Assembly (NCBI GenBank): GCA_020073305.1 | Contig: JAIQFK010000001.1 | Span: 1 to 64,000 of the forward strand | From: Terriglobia bacterium | GTDB lineage: Bacteria > Acidobacteriota > Terriglobia > Bryobacterales > Bryobacteraceae | Direction of reading: 5' to 3' | Length of the DNA stretch: 64,000 bases | Shown here: positions 24,116-32,071 of the stretch, piece by piece | How the letters are laid out: the number at the start of each line of letters is the position of its first letter | How positions within the stretch are numbered: position 1 is the stretch's first letter | Program-made: the position numbers and the translations under genes | Notes under the pieces: generated by a model | Database searches by the model: none | What the model saw: only the letters and a program-made list of their open reading frames with translations | What the model was told of the DNA's origin: nothing

Positions 24116-25879
24116 CTAAACCATCAGATGTTCCGCCAGCCAGACGATGTATCGCGTGTTCCGCTTCTGCACTTCGGCCACCAGTTCTCGCGGCAACTCA
24201 TCCAGCTTTTCTTTAAAGAAGCGATGGTCACCATCTGGTGCCCTCGAATCCCGGCTTCCAACCAGATTGCCCACCCAGAACACCAGGAACAGGTTGCCGT
24301 CCACGCGCCCGCGTGACGCATCGCCCAGATACGAGTCGCGGCCCATTGTGCGGTATTTGGCCGCCAGTTCGCTCTCTGCGCCAAAGACACCCTGCGCGGC
24401 GAACTCGTCGCACCGCTCCGCCATCCGCTCATACAACGCCCGCCAGGGCGAAGTCGCGGGCTGTTCCCGCAGGACGTCGAACAACTGCAATTGCAGCTCA
24501 CCCGAGATCTTGTAATTCACGCGCCCGCCGGTTGACCGCCCAATCGATTCAAGCACCTCCGCCTGCTTGCCGCTGCCGGAGTGAATGCTCAGCGTGCCAT
24601 CGAAATGCCTCGCCACTGCGGCTAGTTCACGGACACGATGTGAAAGCTCCTCAATCGGTCTGCCCGCGAAACTCGTCGCAACGCGCGGCTGGAGTTCTGG
24701 CCACATCTTGTGATGTACGTAATCGCGGAGTCCCACGCCGGTTTCGCTTGAGGTCTCCATGGCCGCCGGATAGGCCTGACGTTTCTTGAAGCCCAGGTTT
24801 GGCGGCACCAACTGCGCCGGTCGCCCCCGCAGCTTCAGCCACTGCATGTAGAAGAAAAGTTCCTGGGGTGTCGTCAGCGTTTCGGCTTCATCAATCGAAG
24901 GCTCGAAATCGAACGGTTCACCGGACTTTTCCCGGCGGATGAAATCAAACAGCTCCTCGTTGAGCTTCAGGCTCTCTCCGAACTTCACCGCCAGCCGGAG
25001 AACCTCGGCGCGGGTGAAGTCGTAGGCCGTATTCTCCACCGAAACCCGTTTGGCAAACTCTCCCAGAATCCAGGCGCGTTCTTCACTGGAAAAAATGGAT
25101 GCGAACTTTTCGGCCACGGCCGCGTCGCTCCAGGCGGCCGGATGGCGGGTGTCGGCTTCGAGGATGAACAGCCGCGACGTATCGGTGGTGAACTTCGTGT
25201 ATCCGGCGGCGTGGTGGATGGCCTCCTTCGCGCCCTCAACCGAACGCGCGATCTGTTCCGCATTGCGCCCGGTAACGATGAAATGGTCGGCTTCGGCGTT
25301 GTACCCCTCGCGCCACCCCGCGCGGATGGCTGCCCACAGGCCCGCATGATAGAGGTGACGGATGGAGACCCGCGTATGCCCCGCGGTGGTTGGATTCTCA
25401 CCGTCGCGCGCTGCGATGGCTTCATCGGTGGTCATCTCGCGTGTGGCCGAGAGTTGCACGGTGGAAGCCAGGTTTCTGCCCGTCTTGTTCAGGAGGATGC
25501 GAAACGCTTCCAAAGCCGCCGGCAGGCTGGTCTCCGGATGGCGGTTGCCAACGGCGATCGCGGCCATCGCTCGCTGAGGGCGGGGAAGGAACGCCCGGTT
25601 CACCTGCTCGGCGAACCGGCGGATGCTTTCGCGGTCGGTCGAAGCGAACGGCAGGGCCTGCGCATCGTCGCGCGTCACGCGCAGCAATTGCGGAGCCGGT
25701 GCGTCGGCGGCCACATAGTAAATCGAAGCATCGCGCGGGTCGCGCTCGAGCGAGGCCGGCAAAAGCCGGACATCGCCGCTCCTTTCCGGCAGCCGCGCGC
25801 GCACTTCATCGGTCACGGGCTGGTTGCCAACGGTGTCCCGGATAAGCGCAGCTAAGGCGCTGGTTTCAGTGGTGGTCAA
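24116..25879 (-). CDS. uxaE: probable tagaturonate/fructuronate epimerase family protein
   Basis: The 587-residue protein has no signal peptide. Blocks I associate with the UxaE family are AEADHFIVTGRNAEQ, YTKFTTDTSRLFILEAD, VPPNLGFKKRQAYP and FDGTLSIHSGSGKQAEVLE; His/Asp residues in them could bind the catalytic metal. UxaE interconverts D-tagaturonate and D-fructuronate in hexuronate breakdown. No other pectin or uronate gene is in the window, which weakens the call. The start is TTG with an AT-rich TATAAA stretch four bases upstream, suggesting a leaderless message. An SDR that might act on the product follows after six bases. Confidence 0.6.
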   Translation of the reverse strand: MTTTETSALAALIRDTVGNQPVTDEVRARLPERSGDVRLLPASLERDPRDASIYYVAADAPAPQLLRVTRDDAQALPFASTDRESIRRFAEQVNRAFLPRPQRAMAAIAVGNRHPETSLPAALEAFRILLNKTGRNLASTVQLSATREMTTDEAIAARDGENPTTAGHTRVSIRHLYHAGLWAAIRAGWREGYNAEADHFIVTGRNAEQIARSVEGAKEAIHHAAGYTKFTTDTSRLFILEADTRHPAAWSDAAVAEKFASIFSSEERAWILGEFAKRVSVENTAYDFTRAEVLRLAVKFGESLKLNEELFDFIRREKSGEPFDFEPSIDEAETLTTPQELFFYMQWLKLRGRPAQLVPPNLGFKKRQAYPAAMETSSETGVGLRDYVHHKMWPELQPRVATSFAGRPIEELSHRVRELAAVARHFDGTLSIHSGSGKQAEVLESIGRSTGGRVNYKISGELQLQLFDVLREQPATSPWRALYERMAERCDEFAAQGVFGAESELAAKYRTMGRDSYLGDASRGRVDGNLFLVFWVGNLVGSRDSRAPDGDHRFFKEKLDELPRELVAEVQKRNTRYIVWLAEHLMV

Positions 25880-25883
25880 GCTT

Positions 25884-26768
25884 TTATAATTGCAGACTTT
25901 TCAGGTATGCGCGGAAAGGGGCGCCCAGGTCGTCGCGCCGCAGAGCGAACTCGACCGTGGCCTTGAGGAATCCCAGCTTGTCGCCGGCATCGTAGCGTGT
26001 GCCTTCAAAACGGTAGGCGTAGATCGGGCGCGAGTGAAGCAGGTGTTTGAGACCGTCGGTGAGCTGGATCTCGGAGCCCGAGCCCGGTTCAATAGCCTGG
26101 AGAGAATCGAAGATTTCGGGCGTGAGAACGTAGCGGCCGATAATGGCCAGATTCGAAGGCGCATCGTCCTTGCTCGGCTTCTCCACAAGATCGCGGATCC
26201 GGTAAACGCGGTCCTTGCTGCCGTTGTGAGAGACCGCCTCCGCGTCCACCACGCCATACGCGGAGATGTTCTCGCGCGGCACTTCCATCACGGCCAGCAC
26301 AGGCGCGCCGAAGAAATCATGGACGTCCAGCAACTGGCGGAGCGCCGGGGTTTCGGAATCAATGACGTCGTCGGCCAGCACCACGGCAAACGGCTCCGCA
26401 CCGATCAACTCACTGGCGCGCAGCACGGCATGGCCGAGACCCAGAGCCTCTTTCTGCCGGATATAAGACACGTTGATCATGTCCGAGACGTTGCGGACAA
26501 TGGCGAGCAGATCCTTTTTGCCGCGGCTCTCCAGCAGGTATTCGAGCTCGAAGCTCACGTCGAAATGATCTTCAATGGCCGACTTGCCGCGGCCCGTCAC
26601 GATGATGATGTTCTGGATGCCGGAGTGGAGCGCTTCTTCCACGCCGTACTGGATGATGGGTTTGTCGACCAGCGGCAGCATTTCTTTCGGCTGCGCCTTG
26701 GTGGCTGGAAGGAAGCGGGTACCCAGTCCCGCGGCGGGAAACACGGCCTTTCGCACTTTGGCAGACAT
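25884..26768 (-). CDS. galU: UTP-glucose-1-phosphate uridylyltransferase
   Basis: The 294-residue enzyme makes UDP-glucose from UTP and glucose-1-phosphate, feeding surface polysaccharide and glycolipid synthesis. The signature AAGLGTRFLPATKAQPKEMLP is followed by the substrate lysine region, ALGLGHAVLRA and VVLADDVID, all diagnostic of GalU. Length matches the family. Four bases separate its stop from the epimerase start, and the order on the strand is galU, epimerase, SDR, MscS. It is divergent from the ferredoxin gene. UDP-glucose may feed the glycosyltransferases 5-8 kb away. Confidence 0.93.
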   Translation of the reverse strand: MSAKVRKAVFPAAGLGTRFLPATKAQPKEMLPLVDKPIIQYGVEEALHSGIQNIIIVTGRGKSAIEDHFDVSFELEYLLESRGKKDLLAIVRNVSDMINVSYIRQKEALGLGHAVLRASELIGAEPFAVVLADDVIDSETPALRQLLDVHDFFGAPVLAVMEVPRENISAYGVVDAEAVSHNGSKDRVYRIRDLVEKPSKDDAPSNLAIIGRYVLTPEIFDSLQAIEPGSGSEIQLTDGLKHLLHSRPIYAYRFEGTRYDAGDKLGFLKATVEFALRRDDLGAPFRAYLKSLQL

Positions 26769-26878
26769 CCCCTTCAGTGTGCGCTATGGGCAGGGGTGGC
26801 GCAATAAAAAACGTTGCCCGCCGGAGTTTGTGTTTTTGCCCTGCCTTGTGCTATGTATTAGCTTCACAGGAAAAACTC

Positions 26879-27139
26879 ATGGCCTACGTGATCGCGGAAC
26901 CCTGCATTGGAACGAAGGACACAGCGTGTGTGGATGCCTGCCCGGTGGATTGCATCCACCCCAAAAAAGACGAGCCGAATTTCGCCACCTCCGAGATGCT
27001 CTATATCGACCCGGTGGAGTGTATCGACTGCGGCGCCTGCGTCCCGGTATGCCCGGTTTCCGCCATTTTCGCGCTCGACGACCTGCCGGAAAAGTGGGCC
27101 GACTTCACGCCCAAAAACGCCGCGTATTACGGGCGCTGA
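26879..27139 (+). CDS. 7Fe-8S-type ferredoxin
   Basis: The 86-residue electron carrier has a first cluster motif C-x7-C-x3-CP-x2-C (CIGTKDTACVDACPVDC) and a second C-x2-C-x2-C-x3-CP (CIDCGACVPVCP). The missing cysteine two residues after the first one is the usual sign of a [3Fe-4S] cluster paired with a [4Fe-4S]. The C-terminal WADFTPKNAAYYGR resembles FdxA-like ferredoxins. The ATG at 26879 has AGGA about ten bases upstream; longer upstream frames lack protein character. It stands alone between galU (divergent) and a phage-like small gene. Confidence 0.9.
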   Translation: MAYVIAEPCIGTKDTACVDACPVDCIHPKKDEPNFATSEMLYIDPVECIDCGACVPVCPVSAIFALDDLPEKWADFTPKNAAYYGR

Positions 27140-27252
27140 TTTATCGGTCACGAGTTCGCCTCCAGCTTTTTTCTCTCCGCAGACAGTAACTTAGCGGCGG
27201 GGGTGCGCCATTTTCCGGGACTCGTCTGGCAACATGCGGGTAAGGAGTCCTG

Positions 27253-27579
27253 ATGACCGCCAACCCCCTGGGAAGAGTCAACGTAGCCACACCGGGCACG
27301 CTCGTGCAGCTCTCCAGCAACACCAGCCTCCGCGCTTCCAAGATCTTTTTTCAGGTGATCCCTGGACTCACCGGCAAGGGCTACGTCGGCAAAAGCGGGA
27401 TGGTACGCGCCACCCTGGCCAACGTGATTCGCGTGCTTTGGCCCAATTCGGCGGGTGGCATCTCGGATTCGTTCTACCTTGAATCCCAGGACGACGCCGA
27501 TGTCCTCAACCTTTCCGAGTACTACATCGACATGGACGTGGCGGGCGAAGGGCTGCTGGTTACTTACTGGACGGAGTAG
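27253..27579 (+). CDS. orphan hypothetical protein, phage-structural-like
   Basis: The 108-residue protein is beta-rich and Gly/Ser/Thr-rich: RVNVATPGTLVQLSSN, then GLTGKGYVGKSGMVRATLANV and an acidic C-terminus ending EGLLVTYWTE. An excellent AAGGAG lies at 27242-27247, six bases before the ATG, so it is surely translated. The composition and repeated short strands recall small virion or head-decoration proteins of phages, but I cannot match it to a named family. No other phage gene is near; the tail module is 26 kb away. Its 3' end overlaps the convergent queD by 20 bases. Confidence 0.7.
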   Translation: MTANPLGRVNVATPGTLVQLSSNTSLRASKIFFQVIPGLTGKGYVGKSGMVRATLANVIRVLWPNSAGGISDSFYLESQDDADVLNLSEYYIDMDVAGEGLLVTYWTE

Positions 27580-27943
27580 GCCGGTAGGTGGCCGAAGTGA
27601 TGTCGGTCTCCCAGATCTTGACTTCACGAATGCGCGGCCCGGGAGCAAGGCCCGCGCTGATCTCATCGTAAAAATACTTCGCAATATTTTCGGCGGATGG
27701 ATTGATGGCGTCGAACGGCGCGAGGTCATTCAGAAACTGATGATCCAGGCGCGCCACCACGGCGCGCATCAGCCGTTTCAAATCCCCAAAATCGACCAGT
27801 AAACCGGTTATCTCGTTCAGCCCCTCGCCCTCGGCGGTGATCGCGACGCGATAGTTGTGGCCATGCACGTTTTCGCACTTGCCGCGATAATGGCGCAGGG
27901 CGTGGCCGGCCGAAAACGTCTCTTCCACTGAAACTTCAAACAT
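27560..27943 (-). CDS. queD: 6-carboxytetrahydropterin synthase
   Basis: The 127-residue enzyme converts dihydroneopterin triphosphate to 6-carboxy-tetrahydropterin in queuosine biosynthesis. It shows the zinc histidines H14, H27 and H29 (SAGHALRHYRGKCENVHGH), the catalytic C23 and the downstream LDHQFLN and WETDITSA motifs. Length and motif order match QueD rather than the longer eukaryotic PTPS. The start overlaps the end of the helicase gene upstream by eight bases, so the two are co-transcribed. No queC/E/F gene is in the window. Confidence 0.92.
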   Translation of the reverse strand: MFEVSVEETFSAGHALRHYRGKCENVHGHNYRVAITAEGEGLNEITGLLVDFGDLKRLMRAVVARLDHQFLNDLAPFDAINPSAENIAKYFYDEISAGLAPGPRIREVKIWETDITSATYRPTPSSK

Positions 27944-29864
27944 TGAAAAACTTCTCCACGTCTTCGATGCTGGTTGTGAATCCGTAGTCGGGCAGGCTGT
28001 CGAAAAAGACCTGGCCGTAACGCTGCTTGCTGATGCGATTATCCAGCAGCGCCAAGACTCCGCGATCCGACCGGCTGCGAATCAGCCTTCCAAACCCCTG
28101 TTTCAGAGCGATGGCGGCCTGCGGGATCTGGTAGTCGTAAAACGGATTTCCGCCGCTCTCCCGCACCTTGCGCAAGCGCGCCTCCACCACCGGATCGCTG
28201 GGAACAGCGAATGGCAACTTATCAATGATAACGCAGCTCAACTGGTCGCCCGGTACGTCGACGCCTTGCCAGAATGCGGCCGTCGCGAAGAGCACGCTGT
28301 GCGGCGTGGAGCGAAACTCTTCAAGCAGGGCGTGGCGCGGGCCGGTACCCTGCATCAACGTGGGATATTCCACTTCGAGCGAGACGCGGTCGTAGACCAG
28401 CCGCATCTGCTGGTAGCTGGTGAAAAGAACGAAGGCGCGGCCGCGGCTGTGCTGCAACAGCAGGATGATCTCTTCGGCGGCCATTTTTGTGAACGCCGGG
28501 TCGCGCGGATCGGGGAGATGCGGCGGGACGTAGAGGAGCGCCTGCTTCTCATAATCGAAGTGGCCGGGCACAATGAGCGTGCGCGCATACGGCAGCCCCA
28601 GCCGTTGCTTGACGAACTCGAAGGTCCCCGCCACGGCCAGTGTCGCCGAAGTAAGGACGATGGTGTCCAATTTGTCGAAGAACCGTTGCGACAGAATTGC
28701 CGACACATCGACGGGCGTAGCTTGAAGAAAGCAGCCGCGACCGCGCCGTTCGATCCAATAAACGAAGTCGCTGTCGTCGGATTCAAGAACGAACTTCAAG
28801 CCGAGCATCAACTCTTCCGTGCGGCGGATGAGCGGGTTGACTTCATCCGGCTGGCTCTTCAGGAGTTTTAGGTGTGATGACGTAAGTTCCAGAGCCATCA
28901 GCAGATCTGTGTAGCCTTCCGCGTGCTCCTCCAGGAATGCCGAACGGCCATCGAACCCCTTCCGTCCTTCCACATTTCCAAACAAACCGAAGAAATGATC
29001 GGCCAGTTGCTCGAGCCTGTCGATGATGCGGTCGAGTTCCTGTGACACAAACTGCTTCTGGCGTGAGACGCGGGCGATGTCTCGCCGCAAATCCTGGAAG
29101 CGGTAATTGCTGATCTGGACGCCGAAATACTGGCCGGCGACATCTTCGATTTCGTGCGCCTCATCGAACACGACGGCCTGATAGTCGGGCAGAATGCCGG
29201 GAACATCTTCGTCCTTGATGGCGAGGTCGGCAAAAAAAAGGTGGTGGTTGACGATGATGATGTCGCTTTGGGCGGCGCGCTGGTGCATGAGGGTGATGAA
29301 ACAGCGATCGAACTGCGGACATTTCTGGCCGGAACAGAGCTCGCGTCGGGCATCGATTTTGTTCCAGGCGGAACTGGATTCCGGAAGCGTTTTGATCTCG
29401 GCACGGTCGCCGAATTCGGTGGTCTTTTCCCATTGCTCGATGATCTGGAAATCAGCCACCTCTTCGAAGCCATCGAGGACGGCTTCCTTTTGGGCATCGT
29501 AGATCTTCTGGCGGCAGGCATAGTTGCCGCGGCCCTTCATGTAGCAGACTTCGAGCGGGCGGGGGAAATGCTTTTGCAGGAAGGGAATGTCCTTGAAGAA
29601 GAGCTGTTCCTGCAGGTTTTTTGTGCCAGTGGAAACGATGATGCGTTTGCCGGAGAGGATGGCAGGGACGAGATAGGCCAGTGTCTTTCCGGTCCCGGTG
29701 CCGGCTTCTACGATGAGATGCTTGCGGTCGGCGAGCGCGGATTCGACGGCTTCGGCCATTTCAAGCTGCCCGGGGCGGTACTCGTAATTCGGGTGCCACT
29801 TGGAAAGCGCGCCGTGGCGGGAGAAAAACTGGCGCACGCCGGGCGCTTTGGCGGAAGTGGTCAT
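27936..29864 (-). CDS. dinG: DinG/XPD-family iron-sulfur DNA helicase
   Basis: The 642-residue superfamily 2 helicase has Walker A AGTGTGKT (residues 54-61), a DEAH box at 234-237, and four cysteines for a [4Fe-4S] cluster (C117, C177, C182, C188) between them, as in DinG and XPD. C-terminal motifs include VLFATAAFWQGVDVPGD and GRLIRSRSDRG (motif VI). These helicases unwind DNA 5' to 3' and clear R-loops or D-loops. No exonuclease domain is attached, unlike the Gram-positive DinG. queD follows with an overlap. A hairpin region separates it from the small membrane gene upstream. Confidence 0.9.
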   Translation of the reverse strand: MTTSAKAPGVRQFFSRHGALSKWHPNYEYRPGQLEMAEAVESALADRKHLIVEAGTGTGKTLAYLVPAILSGKRIIVSTGTKNLQEQLFFKDIPFLQKHFPRPLEVCYMKGRGNYACRQKIYDAQKEAVLDGFEEVADFQIIEQWEKTTEFGDRAEIKTLPESSSAWNKIDARRELCSGQKCPQFDRCFITLMHQRAAQSDIIIVNHHLFFADLAIKDEDVPGILPDYQAVVFDEAHEIEDVAGQYFGVQISNYRFQDLRRDIARVSRQKQFVSQELDRIIDRLEQLADHFFGLFGNVEGRKGFDGRSAFLEEHAEGYTDLLMALELTSSHLKLLKSQPDEVNPLIRRTEELMLGLKFVLESDDSDFVYWIERRGRGCFLQATPVDVSAILSQRFFDKLDTIVLTSATLAVAGTFEFVKQRLGLPYARTLIVPGHFDYEKQALLYVPPHLPDPRDPAFTKMAAEEIILLLQHSRGRAFVLFTSYQQMRLVYDRVSLEVEYPTLMQGTGPRHALLEEFRSTPHSVLFATAAFWQGVDVPGDQLSCVIIDKLPFAVPSDPVVEARLRKVRESGGNPFYDYQIPQAAIALKQGFGRLIRSRSDRGVLALLDNRISKQRYGQVFFDSLPDYGFTTSIEDVEKFFNV

Positions 29865-29910
29865 GGGGCTTGTTCGATTGTAACGGGGTTGGCCTCGCTG
29901 CGGATGCTTG

Positions 29911-29955
29911 CGGCAAAAAGCCGCAGGTCTCCCGCGAAAGCGGCGGTAGACCTGC
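29911..29955 (-). terminator. hairpin with T run, probable terminator or repeat
   Basis: On the minus strand GCAGGTCT pairs with AGACCTGC (29948-29955 with 29923-29930), with further pairing of the inner CCGC/GCGG. Then GGC and five T follow (29915-29919), themselves in a small GCGGC/GCCGC hairpin. It lies after the small membrane-protein gene and would end its transcript. The repetitive look also allows a REP-like element. Confidence 0.5.
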
Positions 29956-29972
29956 GCTACAAGTTGCGCGGC

Positions 29973-30185
29973 TTAGCGGGGTCGCGTAATGGAGAGCGGC
30001 TCGAAGTCGGCCACGAAGAACTTGTGGGCGAAGACGATGCCGCCGAGCAGAAAGCCGGTCAGCAGGAGGATGCCGTCCAATTCGCCGAGCCGGCGCGTGG
30101 CAATCCAGTGCGTGCCCGCTCCGAAGAGAAACATGGAGGTGAGCACGACGAACAGGTTGAAGATCGAAGACACAAAACCACGCAT
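29973..30185 (-). CDS. small two-helix membrane protein, 70 aa
   Basis: Starting at the ATG at 30185, which has GGGAGG about ten bases upstream, the product is almost entirely hydrophobic. Helix one spans about residues 5-24 (IFNLFVVLTSMFLFGAGTHW) and helix two about 35-53 (GILLLTGFLLGGIVFAHKFF), with a short polar loop RRLGELD between. A charged tail follows. I do not recognise a family. A longer upstream frame lacks protein character. It lies between the helicase gene and the divergent der. Confidence 0.6.
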   Translation of the reverse strand: MRGFVSSIFNLFVVLTSMFLFGAGTHWIATRRLGELDGILLLTGFLLGGIVFAHKFFVADFEPLSITRPR

Positions 30186-30305
30186 GGTAAGTACACACCT
30201 CCCTTTCGATTCGCGATGGTTGATTTTGGAGAGCCTGAATTTGGCCTCCAAATAATCAGACGTGCGGGAGCGCTCTGCGTTACGTGCGGATTGGTGGGAC
30301 TGCGC

Positions 30306-30314
30306 TGGTATTAT
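30306..30314 (+). promoter_or_regulatory. extended -10 promoter of der
   Basis: TGG-TATTAT (30306-30314) fits an extended -10 element (TGn plus five of six matches to TATAAT). The der ATG starts only eight bases later and no Shine-Dalgarno exists in the gap, which predicts a leaderless or nearly leaderless mRNA. No good -35 box was found. Confidence 0.5.
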
Positions 30315-30322
30315 GAGATCGC

Positions 30323-31624
30323 ATGCCGCAAGATCCTCCGTCCGTTGTTATTGTGGGCCGGCCGAATGTCGGGAAGTCGACGCTGTTTAACCGCATCACG
30401 GGGCAGCGGCGCGCCATTGTGGGGGATGAGCCGGGGATTACTCGGGACCGGATGCACGGGCGGGCACAGTATGACGGGCGGCAATTTGAAATTATCGACA
30501 CCGGCGGCATCGTAGTCAGTGATTCCGAGTACATTCCCAGCCAGATTCTGAAGCAGGCGCAGGTGGCGTTTGAGAAAGCCTCGCACATCATCTTTCTGGT
30601 GGACGGGCGCGCGGAAATCACCGGAGCGGACCGGGACTTGGCGCAGATGCTGCTGCGGTTGGGAAAGCCGGTGACGCTGGCGGTGAACAAAGCGGATACG
30701 GTGGCGCGCGAGGACCTGGCGCACGAGTTCTATACGCTGGGGATTCGCGACGTGTTTCCGGTCTCGGCGGAACACAGCACGGGCATTGATGAGTTGCTGG
30801 CGCATGTGACCGCAGGGTTCGATGAGACGCCGATCGAGGAAGCGAGCGAGGCGATCAAGGTCGCGATCATCGGGCGGCCGAACGTGGGGAAGTCGACGCT
30901 GTTGAACGCGCTGACGGGCGAGGAGCGGGCGATTGTTTCGCCGGTGGCGGGAACGACGCGCGACGCCGTAGACGCACAGGTTCGTCACGGGGAGACGGAG
31001 TATGTCTTCGTGGACACCGCCGGAATTCGCCGCAAGGGAAAGACCAAGCAGATGGCGGAAAAACTCAGCGTGGTGATGGCGCGGCGGCACATCCGGATGG
31101 CACAGGTGGTGCTCTTCGTGCTGGATGCGACCGAGGGGGTGCTGGCGCTGGACGCGACCATCGCGGGATATGCGCATGAGGGCGGCCGCGCCTTGATTCT
31201 GTGCGTCAACAAGTGGGACACGATCGACAAAGGCAAGAAGCGCGCGTTCGAGCAACAGGTTCGCGATGAACTGAAGTTCCTGGAGTATGCGCCAGTGGTG
31301 TTTCTGTCGGCCAAGACGGGTGAAGGCGTGGACCGGTTGTTTAAGCTGATCCGCGAGGTCAATGAGTCAGCGGGGCGGCGCATTCCGACGGGCGAACTGA
31401 ACCGCTTCGTGGAATCGCTGCACTTCGAAGAGCGCAAGATTTACTACATCACGCAGGCGTCGGTTCACCCGCCGACGTTTGTGGCGTTTACGGATCGGGC
31501 AGGCCCGCTGCACTTTTCGCACGAGCGGCACTTGATCAATCAAATCCGGCGGAGATTCGGATTCGAGGGAACGCCGGTGGTGCTGAAGACGAAGTTCAAG
31601 GCAAAGAGTTCGCGGCGGGGCTGA
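30323..31624 (+). CDS. der: ribosome-assembly GTPase Der (EngA)
   Basis: The 433-residue GTPase has two tandem G domains, the hallmark of Der. Both carry GRPNVGKST (P loop), a DTAG/DTGG switch II and an NKAD or NKWD specificity motif, and a KH-like C-terminal domain follows (residues about 350-433). It assists 50S subunit maturation. The C-terminal tail is Lys/Arg-rich. Nothing in the sequence suggests altered function. It is followed closely by the PadR promoter and seems to be its own transcription unit. Confidence 0.96.
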   Translation: MPQDPPSVVIVGRPNVGKSTLFNRITGQRRAIVGDEPGITRDRMHGRAQYDGRQFEIIDTGGIVVSDSEYIPSQILKQAQVAFEKASHIIFLVDGRAEITGADRDLAQMLLRLGKPVTLAVNKADTVAREDLAHEFYTLGIRDVFPVSAEHSTGIDELLAHVTAGFDETPIEEASEAIKVAIIGRPNVGKSTLLNALTGEERAIVSPVAGTTRDAVDAQVRHGETEYVFVDTAGIRRKGKTKQMAEKLSVVMARRHIRMAQVVLFVLDATEGVLALDATIAGYAHEGGRALILCVNKWDTIDKGKKRAFEQQVRDELKFLEYAPVVFLSAKTGEGVDRLFKLIREVNESAGRRIPTGELNRFVESLHFEERKIYYITQASVHPPTFVAFTDRAGPLHFSHERHLINQIRRRFGFEGTPVVLKTKFKAKSSRRG

Positions 31625-31652
31625 TGGCGTTTCCCGATTCTGAACAAACGGC

Positions 31653-31692
31653 TTGACGGGACTCCCTATTTGTCTTACACTGTTGGACAAAT
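31653..31692 (+). promoter_or_regulatory. PadR promoter with embedded operator
   Basis: TTGACG (31653-31658), a 17-nt spacer and TACACT (31676-31681) form the promoter. An inverted repeat ATTTGTC/GACAAAT (31668-31674 and 31686-31692, 11-nt spacer) spans the -10 box and the predicted start site. The ATG at 31691 is nine bases after the -10, so the transcript should be leaderless. Repressor binding here would block its own promoter. Confidence 0.65.
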
Positions 31693-32071
31693 GGCAAGGC
31701 CCGATTCCATTGGTCAGTTCGAGCAATTGGTGCTCACCGCGATCTTGTCGCGGCGCGATGATGCCTACGGCGTCACGATTCACGCCAAGGTGGCGGAACT
31801 GGCGCGGCCAAAGGAAATCTCGCTGGGCGCGATTTACGTCACACTGGACCGGCTAGAGGACAAAGGCTTCGTCTCGTCCCGGCTGTCGGATCCCACGCCG
31901 GAACGCGGCGGACGAGCCAAGCGTTGCTATCGCCTGGAAGCGCTCGGCGAGCGCGCGCTGGAGGAATCGGCCGTGACCGCGAAGCGCATCTGGGACACGA
32001 TCGCGGAGGTCTGGGGCAAAGAGTGGGCCAGGCAATGGGGCAAGCGGTGGGGAAAGGAAGTGGGCTTGTGA
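31691..32071 (+). CDS. PadR-family transcriptional regulator
   Basis: The 126-residue protein is a winged-helix repressor of the PadR type: FEQLVLTAILSRRDDAYGVTIH at the N-terminus, SLGAIYVTLDRLEDKGFVSSRLSD as recognition helix and wing, and a C-terminal dimerisation helix (ALGERALEESAVTAKRIWDTIAE). In Acidobacteria such proteins commonly sit beside transport or membrane genes. The ATG is favoured over a TTG seven codons upstream by the promoter geometry. Its stop overlaps the start of the next gene (GTGA), so the two are coupled. Confidence 0.9.
   Translation: MARPDSIGQFEQLVLTAILSRRDDAYGVTIHAKVAELARPKEISLGAIYVTLDRLEDKGFVSSRLSDPTPERGGRAKRCYRLEALGERALEESAVTAKRIWDTIAEVWGKEWARQWGKRWGKEVGL

Noticed and set aside
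29154-30515. Plus-strand open frame of 453 codons antisense to the dinG-like helicase
   Set aside because: It lies over the helicase Walker and DEAH coding region and runs into der; its composition is not protein-like.
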